Of a DNA stretch of 52,866 nucleotides, positions 8,270 to 15,999 are shown piece after piece; within the stretch, counting starts at the first letter, position 1; every line of letters starts with the position of its first letter. The stretch is taken from contig MFFQ01000111.1 in NCBI GenBank assembly GCA_001780165.1, forward strand, positions 1 through 52,866, written 5' to 3'. This stretch comes from Candidatus Eisenbacteria bacterium RBG_16_71_46 (GTDB lineage: Bacteria > Eisenbacteria > RBG-16-71-46). Position numbers and translations under genes: made by a program. Under the pieces are notes generated by a model. It ran no database searches. It was not told the origin of the DNA and saw nothing but the letters and a program-made list of their open reading frames with translations.

Positions 8270-8326
8270 GGCGCGTGACTCGTGGCTCGTGGCTCGTGGT
8301 TCGTGGCTGGAAAAGACAGGGGAAAA
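8270..8326 (+). repeat. GTGGCTC heptamer array
   Basis: Units GCGTGAC, TCGTGGC and variants, tail GGAAAAGACAGGGGAAAA. The array lies directly after the stop of the major tail gene. A C-rich/G-rich hairpin (GCCCCGG / CCGGAGGGGGC region, 8343-8357) follows. Confidence 0.85.
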
Positions 8327-8374
8327 CCATCCCTTACGTGGCTGCCCCGGAGGGGGCGGAAGGAGTTAACTCTC

Positions 8375-8797
8375 ATGAGGTCATTCAAACTGGCAGCACG
8401 GCTGATGCTGGTCGTGCTGACGCTGTTCGCGGCTGTTCCGTCGTGGGCAGCCAGCCTGTTTTTCAACGTGGTCGCGGAAGAGACGGATCCGCTGGGTCGT
8501 AAAAGTTACACGATGGTGGTAACCTATGAGGCCCTGCACACCGCGGTGGTCTGGGAGCGGTATAATTACCGTTTCTATGACACCGTGCAGCCGACCATCA
8601 AGGCAGAAGGCGGGAAGTGGAACATCAGCGGGAAGGCGGTGTTTTTCGACGAGGTAACGAAAGTCGTACTGAAAGAGATGCCTTATGTCATCGTAGCCGA
8701 CCCCGCGGGAAAGGTCGTGGTCACCCTCAACGGCATGGTGGTCGTGGACAGCTCGAAGGTGCTCGGAACGATACCGGCGGTACCGGCCGGCGGGTGA
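8375..8797 (+). CDS. Exported protein of unknown function within the tail operon
   Basis: 140 aa from ATG 8375 with AGGAG nine bases upstream. The start has a classical Sec signal peptide: basic MRSFKLAARL, hydrophobic MLVVLTLFAA and cleavage after PSWA. The mature part is beta-rich (SYTMVVTYEALHTAVVWERY; YVIVADPAGKVVVTLNG) and unrecognised. A secreted product between the major tail gene and the tail chaperone is unexpected for a virion component. It may act in the periplasm or at the surface, for instance on adsorption or exclusion; this is inference. An in-frame longer reading from 8282 would translate the repeat and is less likely. Confidence 0.68.
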   Translation: MRSFKLAARLMLVVLTLFAAVPSWAASLFFNVVAEETDPLGRKSYTMVVTYEALHTAVVWERYNYRFYDTVQPTIKAEGGKWNISGKAVFFDEVTKVVLKEMPYVIVADPAGKVVVTLNGMVVVDSSKVLGTIPAVPAGG

Positions 8798-8805
8798 CAG
8801 GGGCT

Positions 8806-8861
8806 GGTGGTTCGTGGCTCGTGGCTCGTGGCTAGTAAGGGTAAAGACAAGGGCAGCGGCA
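8806..8861 (+). repeat. GTGGCTC heptamer array with tail
   Basis: Follows the stop of the exported-protein gene, which lies in GGGTGACAG (a second heptamer type). It continues with GTGGTTC, GTGGCTC and GTGGCTA units and the tail GTAAGGGTAAAGACAAGGGC. AAGAGGAGGAAGG then gives a strong ribosome binding site for 8875. Confidence 0.88.
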
Positions 8862-8874
8862 AGAGGAGGAAGGC

Positions 8875-9225
8875 ATGGACCTGAAAACGCTGAAGGCGGT
8901 GACAAAGGCGCTGGCAGTCGAGTACGAGGGCGAGACGCTCCATCTCCACTACCGGCCCGGCGCTTTCACGCCGGAGCTGGAGGACAGCATCGCGTCGGCG
9001 GGCGAATCGGAGATCAAGACGATGCCCTTCCGGGTGATGCTCGTCACGCTCATTGACTCCTGGGACCTGTATGATAAGCCGGCGTCGGAGGGCGGGAAGG
9101 TTCTGCCCATCGACGTCGACACGCTTTCCCTGGTGCCCTCTTCGCTGCTGATCGCCCTCTCGCGCGCCATCGCCGAGGACAGCCAGCCGGACCCTCCGAG
9201 CGAGACGGGATCGTTCGGTTCCTGA
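8875..9225 (+). CDS. Tail assembly chaperone (G-like)
   Basis: 116 aa, start preceded by GAGGAGGAAGGC. The position between the major tail protein and the tape measure and its length fit the lambda G-type chaperone that coats the tape measure during tail assembly. The C-terminus (AEDSQPDPPSETGSFGS) is a flexible linker, as expected upstream of a frameshift. The -1 frame stays open from 9075 through this stop to 9419. Confidence 0.72.
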   Translation: MDLKTLKAVTKALAVEYEGETLHLHYRPGAFTPELEDSIASAGESEIKTMPFRVMLVTLIDSWDLYDKPASEGGKVLPIDVDTLSLVPSSLLIALSRAIAEDSQPDPPSETGSFGS

Positions 9226-9419
9226 CGCTGGGCTCGAAGGTCCGGGGCGCGAAGCTGCCCGCCTACTATCTCGACGTGATCGCGGGCCGGGTGCTTGGCA
9301 TTCCGGCCCGCGAGGCGCGTCAGATACCGATGCTCGACTACAACCGCGCGGTGATGATCTGGTTTGCGGAGGAGGAGGCGCGCCGGTGGCACGAAGCGCG
9401 GGTGATGGGTATCGGGTGA
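9226..9419 (+). CDS. Probable -1 frame extension of the tail chaperone (T part)
   Basis: An open frame in -1 relative to the chaperone gene encodes a tail of about 65 residues, including LPAYYLDVIAGRVLGIPARE and LDYNRAVMIWFAEEEARRWH, like the T domain of G-T fusions. No ATG, GTG or TTG with a ribosome binding site sits at its beginning, which favours a frameshifted fusion. I see no canonical X-XXY-YYZ slippery heptamer in the overlap 9075-9225, so the site is unknown. The stop TGA lies in a GGGTGAC heptamer. Confidence 0.6.
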
Positions 9420-9439
9420 CGGGAAAGACAAAGACATTG

Positions 9440-9498
9440 GACAGGATCAACAGGATTTATAGGATCAAAAAAATCCTATCCATCCTGTTCATCCTGTC
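9440..9498 (+). repeat. Large hairpin of AGGATCAAC-type repeats before tape measure gene
   Basis: A left arm at 9440-9465 and a right arm at 9473-9498 pair over 26 positions with three mismatches, around a loop of seven bases. Each arm is itself a tandem repeat of about nine bases (ACAGGATCA). No T-run follows. It fills the gap between the chaperone and tape measure genes. Confidence 0.9.
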
Positions 9499-9510
9499 TA
9501 TAGGAATTTG

Positions 9511-12500
9511 ATGGACATTGCCTCTTTAGCGGTGCGGGTCACCGCCGAGACGGACGACCTGCAGAAGATCCCGCGCGACACCAAGCGCGCCTATGCCGAA
9601 GCCGAGAAGGCCACGCAAGCCGCCACCAAGCGGGCGGAAGCGGAGGCGGCGAAAGCCGCGGCTGCCGCCAAACGCGCGCACGACGAGTTCTCCCGCCTGC
9701 GATGGGACGTGGGGGAGAAGATCGGGCGCGGATTAGAGGTCGCGGGGGCCGGGATCGTCGCGTCTCTGGGGGCGAGCGCGAAGGTCGCCAACGACTTCGA
9801 CAAGTCCATGCGCAACGTCAACTCGATTGCGCAGGTGAGCGAGAAGGAGTTCCAGGGCCTCAAGGCGGCGGTGATGGGCGTTGCGAAGGACCCGTCGATC
9901 ACGCAGGGACCGCGCGACCTGGCGAAAGGGCTCTACGACGTCTACTCCTCCGGTTTCACGGGCAAGAAGGCGCTGGAGGTGCTGCACGTCGCGGCAAAAG
10001 GGGCGACGGCGGGCCTGTCCGATACGGCCACGTCGGGCCGGGCGCTGATGGGCGTTCTGAACAGCGGCATCCCCGGCGTCCACAGCGCCAAGGAGGCGAT
10101 GGACGTCCTGTTCAAGGTCGTGGACCGGGGTGTCATCAACTTTAGCGAGCTGGCCGGCAGCATCGGCTCGGTGCTGCCCATCGCCGCCAAAGCCGGCATC
10201 AGCCTCCAGGAAGTGGGCGCCTACATCGCCGTCGCGACCAAGTCGGGCCAGTCCGGCGCCGAGGCGATCAACGACCTCCAGAACCTGATCACCAAGATCA
10301 TCCGGCCCTCCGACGAGGCGTCCAAGATGATGCGGGAGATGGGGATCAGCTACGGGCTGACCGCGCTGCAGAGCAAGGGTCTGGGGGGCGTGCTGGCCGA
10401 GATCATCGAGAAGACGCGGGGCCAGCAGGACGCGTTAGGCAAGCTGTTTCCCGACATGCAGGCGTTTCGCGGGCTCCTGACCGCCGGCTCCGAGAACGGA
10501 CGGCGCTTCCGGGAAGAGCTGCTGCAGATGGGCAAGGCGACCGAGGGGATCGGCGCGACGCAGCGGGCCTTAAACGAGCAGCTAAAAGCAGCCGGGTGGG
10601 AGCAGTTCAAGAAAGAGATCGAGATCACGGCGGTCCAGGCCGGGAACGTGTTGCTGCCGGCGCTGCGCTCCGTGCTCAAGGCGTTGCAGGAACTGCTCGG
10701 CTGGTTCCAGCGCCTCAGCCCGGCGACGCAGGAGAACCTGGTCAAGTGGGGTCTACTCGGCGGCGCGCTCATGCTGGTCGGCGGGCGGGTCGCGGGTCTG
10801 ATCAAGCTGGTGGTCGAGCTGCGCAGCGCCTGGATCGCGGCGCGGGTGGCGGCGGAGGCGGCGGCCCTGGCGCAGGGTCGGGCGGCTCTGGCCGGGGGCG
10901 CGGCGGGTCTGCCCGGCAAGTTAGGCGGGATCGGCCTCGGCACTCTGGGGGCCGGCCTGACGGTCAGCGCCCTGCAGTACTCGACCGCCTCGAAGTATCC
11001 CAACAGTCCGGCGGCCCTGTCGGCGATGTACGGGCCGACGGGCGGCGCGTTCCTGCCGGCGTCGATGCGCCCATCCACCGCGCCGGCCGGGACTGCGCCA
11101 TCGGGTGTTTATCGGGGGATGAACGTCAACTTCGCCTCCCGCCTGGACCAGCTGGCGAAGGCGGTCGAAGCGCGGGGCGGTCGTCTCTCGATCACGGACG
11201 GCTTTCGCACCACCGCGCAGCAGGCGGAGCTGTACCGCCGTAAGCCGGGTCTGGCGGCGCCGCCCGGTCGTTCGCTGCACGAGCGCGGCATGGCGGCGGA
11301 CCTGTCGGGCAGTCTGGACCTGGCGCACCAGATCGCGCCCTCGCTCGGTCTGACCTTTCCGATGCTCTCTCGCGCGGCGGGCCGGAAGTACGAGCCGTGG
11401 CACGTGCAGATGGGAGGTGGGAGGTCAGCAGGCGGTGTGGATGCGCTCCTCTCCAAGATGGCCTCGCCGGGCGCGCCGATCTACGGGTATACGCCGGAAC
11501 GCGCGGCGCGCGAGCCGAAGCTCACGCCTGCGCAGGCGCAGACGAAGGCCGCGCTGGCGGAGGTCGCCTCGCTGCAGAGCCGGCTGAACACGCTCCAGGA
11601 GGGCGGCAGCCAGGTCGCCTCGGACCTGGCCGGGAAGTACCGGCTGGTATCCGAGGCGCTGCGCGCGAAGATCACGCACCTGCGGGAGGCGGTCACGGAG
11701 CGCCTGAAAGGCCAGGAGAGCGAGAAGAAGTTCCGCGAGGCGCTGGACGTCACCAACGCCAGCATCCGGGAGACCCGCAACAACGAACTGCAGGGCCTGG
11801 CGAAGCTGAAGGCGGAGTATCCGGGGATCAGCGAGACGCGGCTGAAGTCTCTCCTCGGTCAGCGGGAGGCCCTGGAGAAGCTGACGAAGACGCAGGAGGA
11901 GAACCGGCGTCTACAGGAGACCGGCACGTCGGCGATGGAGAGGGCGCGGGTGGAGCTGCTGCAGATGAAGGCGGCCACGGACGCGGAGCGGGTCTCCCTG
12001 GAGGTGTTCGGGAAGACGCTTGCAGAGCTTCCGGCAAACCTGCGCAAGACGGCCTCGGACCTGGCGAAGATGCGCGTCGAGATGGGTCTTCTGAAAGCGC
12101 GCGACCAGTTCGCGGCCCTGTCGCAGGCCACCGGCGCGATGGGCCAGTACAGCGGGATGCTCGGTCCGCTCTTTGCCGAGTCGAAGCGGGCCGCAGAAAA
12201 TGAGCGCGCCCGGAAAGCGGCGGGTACGTTCGGGATCGGCAGCGCGATCTCGGAGGGGATGCAATGGATGTCTGCGGGCATGGGTCAGATGATGGACCGT
12301 GCGATAGAGCAGCAGCGGCGCAAGGCGGAGCAGATGCGCGATATCTGGCGGGGCGTGGCGCAGGACTTCTACGGCGTCTTCCAGTCGGCGTTCGACAACC
12401 TGTTCCAGCGCGGGTTCAAGGGGTTTTTCGGCTCGGTGGTCCAGGGTTTCCAGCAGATGCTGCAGCGGATGGCCGCCGACTATCTGGCCTCGCAGCTGAC

Positions 12501-12813
12501 CAGGCTCCTGATCGGGGCCATCGGGGGCAGCGCGGGCGTCAACGCCTTCTTCGGCGGCGGGCGGGCCGCGGGCGGGCCGGTGGTGTCGGGACGGAGTTAT
12601 ATCGTCGGCGAGCAGGGACCGGAACTCTTTACGCCGGACCGGGGCGGCCAGATCGTACCGACGGGCCGGCTGGCCGGGGCGGCGGCGGGCGGCTCTGTCA
12701 ACATCACCTTCAACATCACGACGCCGGACGTGCAGGCATTCCGGGCGTCGCAGGACCAGCTCTATCAGGACGCGTGGCGTGCAGCCAATCGCACGCAGGC
12801 AAGGAACGGGTGA
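9511..12813 (+). CDS. Tail tape measure protein with internal M15 peptidase domain
   Basis: 1100 aa from ATG 9511. The N-terminus is a coiled coil rich in Ala and charged residues. Residues ~75-300 match the TP901-type tape measure core (DFDKSMRNVNSIAQ; SGRALMGVLNSGIPGVHSA). Hydrophobic stretches follow around 410-435. Residues ~545-640 are an inserted M15 peptidase: GFRTTAQQAELYRR, then SLHERGMAADL with H590 and D597, then EPWHVQ with H631, all zinc ligands present. It probably opens peptidoglycan during DNA entry. The C-terminus (SYIVGEQGPELFTPD) is typical. The length predicts a tail of roughly 150 nm by the usual tape-measure rule. Confidence 0.93.
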   Translation: MDIASLAVRVTAETDDLQKIPRDTKRAYAEAEKATQAATKRAEAEAAKAAAAAKRAHDEFSRLRWDVGEKIGRGLEVAGAGIVASLGASAKVANDFDKSMRNVNSIAQVSEKEFQGLKAAVMGVAKDPSITQGPRDLAKGLYDVYSSGFTGKKALEVLHVAAKGATAGLSDTATSGRALMGVLNSGIPGVHSAKEAMDVLFKVVDRGVINFSELAGSIGSVLPIAAKAGISLQEVGAYIAVATKSGQSGAEAINDLQNLITKIIRPSDEASKMMREMGISYGLTALQSKGLGGVLAEIIEKTRGQQDALGKLFPDMQAFRGLLTAGSENGRRFREELLQMGKATEGIGATQRALNEQLKAAGWEQFKKEIEITAVQAGNVLLPALRSVLKALQELLGWFQRLSPATQENLVKWGLLGGALMLVGGRVAGLIKLVVELRSAWIAARVAAEAAALAQGRAALAGGAAGLPGKLGGIGLGTLGAGLTVSALQYSTASKYPNSPAALSAMYGPTGGAFLPASMRPSTAPAGTAPSGVYRGMNVNFASRLDQLAKAVEARGGRLSITDGFRTTAQQAELYRRKPGLAAPPGRSLHERGMAADLSGSLDLAHQIAPSLGLTFPMLSRAAGRKYEPWHVQMGGGRSAGGVDALLSKMASPGAPIYGYTPERAAREPKLTPAQAQTKAALAEVASLQSRLNTLQEGGSQVASDLAGKYRLVSEALRAKITHLREAVTERLKGQESEKKFREALDVTNASIRETRNNELQGLAKLKAEYPGISETRLKSLLGQREALEKLTKTQEENRRLQETGTSAMERARVELLQMKAATDAERVSLEVFGKTLAELPANLRKTASDLAKMRVEMGLLKARDQFAALSQATGAMGQYSGMLGPLFAESKRAAENERARKAAGTFGIGSAISEGMQWMSAGMGQMMDRAIEQQRRKAEQMRDIWRGVAQDFYGVFQSAFDNLFQRGFKGFFGSVVQGFQQMLQRMAADYLASQLTRLLIGAIGGSAGVNAFFGGGRAAGGPVVSGRSYIVGEQGPELFTPDRGGQIVPTGRLAGAAAGGSVNITFNITTPDVQAFRASQDQLYQDAWRAANRTQARNG

Positions 12814-12850
12814 CGGGTGACGGGTGACGGGTGTCGGGGAAGGCACGCGC
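12807..12850 (+). repeat. GGGTGAC/GGGTGTC heptamer array
   Basis: Three GGGTGAC units and one GGGTGTC, then GGGGAAGGCACGC. The stop codon of the tape measure gene (12811-12813) is inside the first unit; every GGGTGAC unit carries a TGA. Confidence 0.9.
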
Positions 12851-12868
12851 CCTACATAAGGGACAGAT

Positions 12869-13756
12869 ATGGCGTTTGATGAAATCCGGCTCCCTGAGAG
12901 CTTGAGTTACGGGGCGACCGGCGGGCCGATGTACTCGACCGTCGTTATCGTGACGGGGAGCGGCGCGGAGCAGCGGGTGGCGCAGTGGGCCGAGGGGCGG
13001 CGGCGCTGGGAGATCCAGTACGACGACCGCAGCCGGGCGCAGGCAGACGTGCTGGCAGCCTTCTTCATCGCGCGGCAGGGTCGTCTGCGCGGCTTCCGGT
13101 TCAAGGACTGGGCCGACTACTCCTCCAAGATCGGCGACGTGGAGACCAAGCACGCCACCGCGCAGATCACCACGACCACCTTCCAGCTGCAGAAGGTCTA
13201 CACCTCCGGCGCGATCACCCACACGCGGGAGATCAACAAGCCGGTCGCGGGCACGGTGCAGCTCTATCATCCGGGCACGGGAGTAGAGGTGCTACCCTCG
13301 TATACGGTAACGCTCGGCGCGCAGGCGTCGGGGCACTTCCACCTGACGTTCAACAGCCAGACGACGGGAGAGATCGCCTACAACGCGAGCGCGGCGACGG
13401 TGCAGACGGCGCTGACGGGCCTCTCTTCGGTCGGCAGCGGCAACGCGACGGTCACCGGCTCGGCGGGCGGTCCCTACACGATCACCTTTGTCGGCGACCT
13501 GCGCAATACGACCCTGGCGCTGACGGCCGACTTTTCCGCGCTGGAGACGCCCGGCAACGCATCCCTCAGCGCGGTCGCGTGGAGCCTGGCCAGCGCGACC
13601 GGCGTCTGCACGTTCGCCGCGGCGCCCGGGTACGTGCCGACGGCGACGTTCGAGTTCGACGTGCCGGTGCGCTTTGATACCGATCAGATGCAGATGAAGC
13701 AGGATGCGGTGACGGTGCGAAGCTGGAGCGTGCCGATCGTGGAGCTGCGAGTCTAG
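12869..13756 (+). CDS. DUF2460-family distal tail protein (GTA ORFG12-like) with inserted module
   Basis: 295 aa. The N-terminus (FDEIRLPESLSYGATGGPMY; QYDDRSRAQADVLAAFFIAR; RGFRFKDWADY) and the C-terminal VPVRFDTDQMQ are the DUF2460/TIGR02217 signature, the first tail-tip protein after the tape measure in Rhodobacter gene transfer agents and lambda-like relatives. Residues ~145-235 are an insertion of the same beta-module as in the major tail protein (GHFHLTFNSQTTGEIAYN). A 47-bp stretch of this insertion (13538-13584) is found again, inverted, in a broken gene at 21217-21263. Confidence 0.88.
   Translation: MAFDEIRLPESLSYGATGGPMYSTVVIVTGSGAEQRVAQWAEGRRRWEIQYDDRSRAQADVLAAFFIARQGRLRGFRFKDWADYSSKIGDVETKHATAQITTTTFQLQKVYTSGAITHTREINKPVAGTVQLYHPGTGVEVLPSYTVTLGAQASGHFHLTFNSQTTGEIAYNASAATVQTALTGLSSVGSGNATVTGSAGGPYTITFVGDLRNTTLALTADFSALETPGNASLSAVAWSLASATGVCTFAAAPGYVPTATFEFDVPVRFDTDQMQMKQDAVTVRSWSVPIVELRV
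13538..13584 (+). repeat. 47-bp segment duplicated in inverted orientation
   Basis: Identical over 47 bp to the minus strand of 21217-21263. Here it encodes LETPGNASLSAVAW in the normal frame of the beta-module, so this is the likely source copy. Confidence 0.9.
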
Positions 13757-13803
13757 TGGCTCGTGGCTCGTGGCTCGTGGTTAGAAACGGCAAGGACAAC
13801 GGC
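13756..13803 (+). repeat. GTGGCTC heptamer array
   Basis: Begins at the last base of the TAG stop (13754-13756): GTGGCTC units, one GTGGTTA, tail GAAACGGCAAGGACAACGGC. It ends three bases before the next ATG. Confidence 0.9.
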
Positions 13804-13806
13804 TAA

Positions 13807-15414
13807 ATGGGGCTGCTGGATACGCTGCTGGTGTACTGGAAGCTGCGGGAGGGGCCGGGGATCGACCGGTACGACGCGACCTGCGGCGGGAAGGACCTGG
13901 TGGAGGACCGGAGCTTAACCGTCGGACACCGGAAGGGATTGCTCGGCTACGCTGCCGACTTCGATACGACCGCCGAGTTGTTACGCGAAGGCGATACGGA
14001 TCTGGGGATCGGAGATAACGATTTTACGCTCGCCTTATGGTTCCAGGCCGACTCGCACACCAACACGCCGCGCCTGGCCGGCTTCTGGGATTCGCTGGTC
14101 TATGGCTACAACCTCCTCTTTAACTGGACGGACCATAAGATCGGCTGCCAGTATACCAGTAATGGGGCGGATATCATCAACCTGGCCGGTCCTGTGGCGA
14201 CCGATGGCGTCCCCTATTTCGTGGTGTTCTGGCACGACGCCGTTGCCAACACGGTCAACCTGCAGGTCAACAACGGCACGATCTACTCGCAGGCGCTCGC
14301 CGGAGGCATCTACACCGCTGACCTCCCCTTCCGGATCGGGGGCTATAGTCCCGCGGAACCCGGCTACAACATCCTGAACGGGTGGATCTCAGACGTCGGT
14401 ATCTGGAAGTCCGCGCCGGGCGGGGGCGGCGTACTGACGGCGGACCAGCGGGCGGCGCTCTACAACGATGGGTTCGGCCTCTCCTACCCGTTCGGGGAGC
14501 ACGTCGACGGCTGCTGTCCGGGAGTATTGCGCACGCTCAGCGCCGAGATGACGACACACCTGGCGGGCGAGAGTCTGACCATCGCGGTCTGCGTCAAGGT
14601 CGAGCGGACGGACGGGACGATCCTGGGCTTCACGACCCACGACCGGGACCTGACGTTTAGCGGAACGACCTACGAGGCGCTTTCGGCGGTCGAAGCGACG
14701 GCCCTCCGGCAGGAGCTGGGGACGGGCATCGACAACCTGGACGTCTTTGGCCTCTTGCAGAGCGATGCGGTGGCGGAGACGGACCTGCTGGCGGGCCGGT
14801 ATGACGGCGCGGACATCACGCTCATGCTGGTCAACTGGGACTCGCTCTCCGATGGCGCGGTGACGCTCCTGAAGGGGACCCTCGGGGAGATCACGATCCA
14901 GGACGGGAAGTACACCGCGGAGGTGCGCAGCCAGATGCAGCGCCTGGCGCAGCAGATCGGTGACCTGACCAGCCCGACGTGCCGGGTGAAGGCCCTGGGG
15001 GACAGCCAGTGCGCGCCGGGAGGGTTGTTCGCCGACGCAAAAGACATCACAGACTACCAGTTTGCGCGCACGGTGACGGACGTGGACAGCGACCGGCAGT
15101 TCACCTTCGGGGCCAGCGCGGAGGCGAGCGGCTACTTTGACTACGGCAAGGTGACCTTCACGAGCGGCCTGAATAACGGCCTGAGCCGGGAGATCAAGGT
15201 CCACACGCTGGTCGGCGGCGAGGCGCTCCTGAAGATGCAGGAGGCGTTCCCCTTCACGGTACAGGTCGGGGACACGGCGACGTTGGAGGCCGGCTGCAAC
15301 CGGACCTTTGACATCTGTAAGAGCCGGTTTGCCAATGTCATCAATATGAGAGCGGAGCCCTATGTCCCCGGAACGGACAAGCTGATCCGGCGGGGACGGC
15401 CGCCGTCCGGGTAA
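13807..15414 (+). CDS. LamG-like domain fused to DUF2163 tail-tip protein (GTA ORFG13-like)
   Basis: 535 aa. Residues ~1-235 are a LamG/concanavalin-like sandwich (DFTLALWFQAD; ISDVGIWKSAP; LTADQRAALYNDG). Residues ~245-535 are a DUF2163/TIGR02218 protein: ITIQDGKYTAEVRSQMQRL, a Cys-rich C-terminal segment (SPTCRVKALGDSQC; CNRTFDICKSRFANVINMR) and YVPGTD. DUF2163 is the baseplate-hub component of GTA-type tail tips. The fused lectin-like domain suggests a receptor- or glycan-binding function and is related to the free-standing protein at 19026. Confidence 0.87.
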   Translation: MGLLDTLLVYWKLREGPGIDRYDATCGGKDLVEDRSLTVGHRKGLLGYAADFDTTAELLREGDTDLGIGDNDFTLALWFQADSHTNTPRLAGFWDSLVYGYNLLFNWTDHKIGCQYTSNGADIINLAGPVATDGVPYFVVFWHDAVANTVNLQVNNGTIYSQALAGGIYTADLPFRIGGYSPAEPGYNILNGWISDVGIWKSAPGGGGVLTADQRAALYNDGFGLSYPFGEHVDGCCPGVLRTLSAEMTTHLAGESLTIAVCVKVERTDGTILGFTTHDRDLTFSGTTYEALSAVEATALRQELGTGIDNLDVFGLLQSDAVAETDLLAGRYDGADITLMLVNWDSLSDGAVTLLKGTLGEITIQDGKYTAEVRSQMQRLAQQIGDLTSPTCRVKALGDSQCAPGGLFADAKDITDYQFARTVTDVDSDRQFTFGASAEASGYFDYGKVTFTSGLNNGLSREIKVHTLVGGEALLKMQEAFPFTVQVGDTATLEAGCNRTFDICKSRFANVINMRAEPYVPGTDKLIRRGRPPSG

Positions 15415-15430
15415 CGTCAATAGCCATCAA

Positions 15431-15468
15431 CCACGGAGGACACGGAGAACACGGAGAAAGGCAACGGG
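15431..15468 (+). repeat. CACGGAGAA 9-mer array with shared tail
   Basis: Three units of CACGGAGRA followed by AGGCAACGGG, a tail like that of the heptamer arrays. It occupies the place where the start of the NlpC/P60 gene is expected. Confidence 0.85.
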
Positions 15469-15469
15469 T

Positions 15470-15912
15470 ATAGAGGAACGGCTGGTCGGAGCGGCCAGGT
15501 CTTACCTGAACGTTCCGTTTGTCCATGCGGGGCGTTCGCGGCAGGGGCTTGATTGTGTCGGGTTGCTCCTCTGCGCGGCGCACGACATCGGGTTGACGGA
15601 CTACGAGGACGTACACTACAGCCGGATCGTCAACCCGGATAGGCTCCAGCGGCAGATCGAGGCGGTGTGCGAGCGCGTGCCGGATGGTGCAGCCCGGCCC
15701 GGCGACCTGCTGCTCTTTTCCATGCGCGGCAGCGCGCAGCACGTGGGGATGGTGACGGAAGTGGCTCGTGACGCGTGGCTCGTGGCTCGTAACGGCAAAG
15801 GCGAGGAAACGAACGTGGAGCGGTTCATTCACACGTATCAGAGCGTCGGGCGGGTGGTCGAGCACGCTTTGGCGGGAGCGTGGAGAAGGCGGCTTGTCGC
15901 CACCTATCGGTG

Positions 15913-15928
<16 letters not shown>
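15470..15928 (+). CDS. NlpC/P60 peptidase of the tail tip (GTA ORFG14-like)
   Basis: About 152 aa. The NlpC/P60 triad is visible: GLDCVGLLLC (Cys), a His in GSAQHVGMVTE, and DLLLFSMRG between them. It follows DUF2460 and DUF2163 in the order known from GTAs and should cut cell-wall peptides during injection. No ATG, GTG or TTG lies in frame upstream of the catalytic Cys. The best candidate is ATA 15470 after GGAGAAAGG; an ATG at 15563 would remove the active site. Residues ~102-112 (DAWLVARNGKG) are an in-frame GTGGCTC array. The stop TGA is inside a GGATGAA array. Confidence 0.78.
15761..15803 (+). repeat. In-frame GTGGCTC array inside NlpC/P60 gene
   Basis: GTGGCTC units with the tail GTAACGGCAAAGGC, read in frame as VARDAWLVARNGKG. 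It lies in the middle of an enzyme gene instead of between genes. Confidence 0.88.
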
Positions 15929-15991
<63 letters not shown>

Positions 15992-15999
15992 GAGTAGCG

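Noticed and set aside
9440-9498. Rho-independent terminator before the tape measure gene
   Set aside because: The stem is large but no T-run follows; it is better seen as a folded repeat array.
3152-13756. Diversity-generating retroelement behind the repeated virion modules
   Set aside because: There is no reverse transcriptase gene and no template/variable repeat pair with adenine-specific changes.
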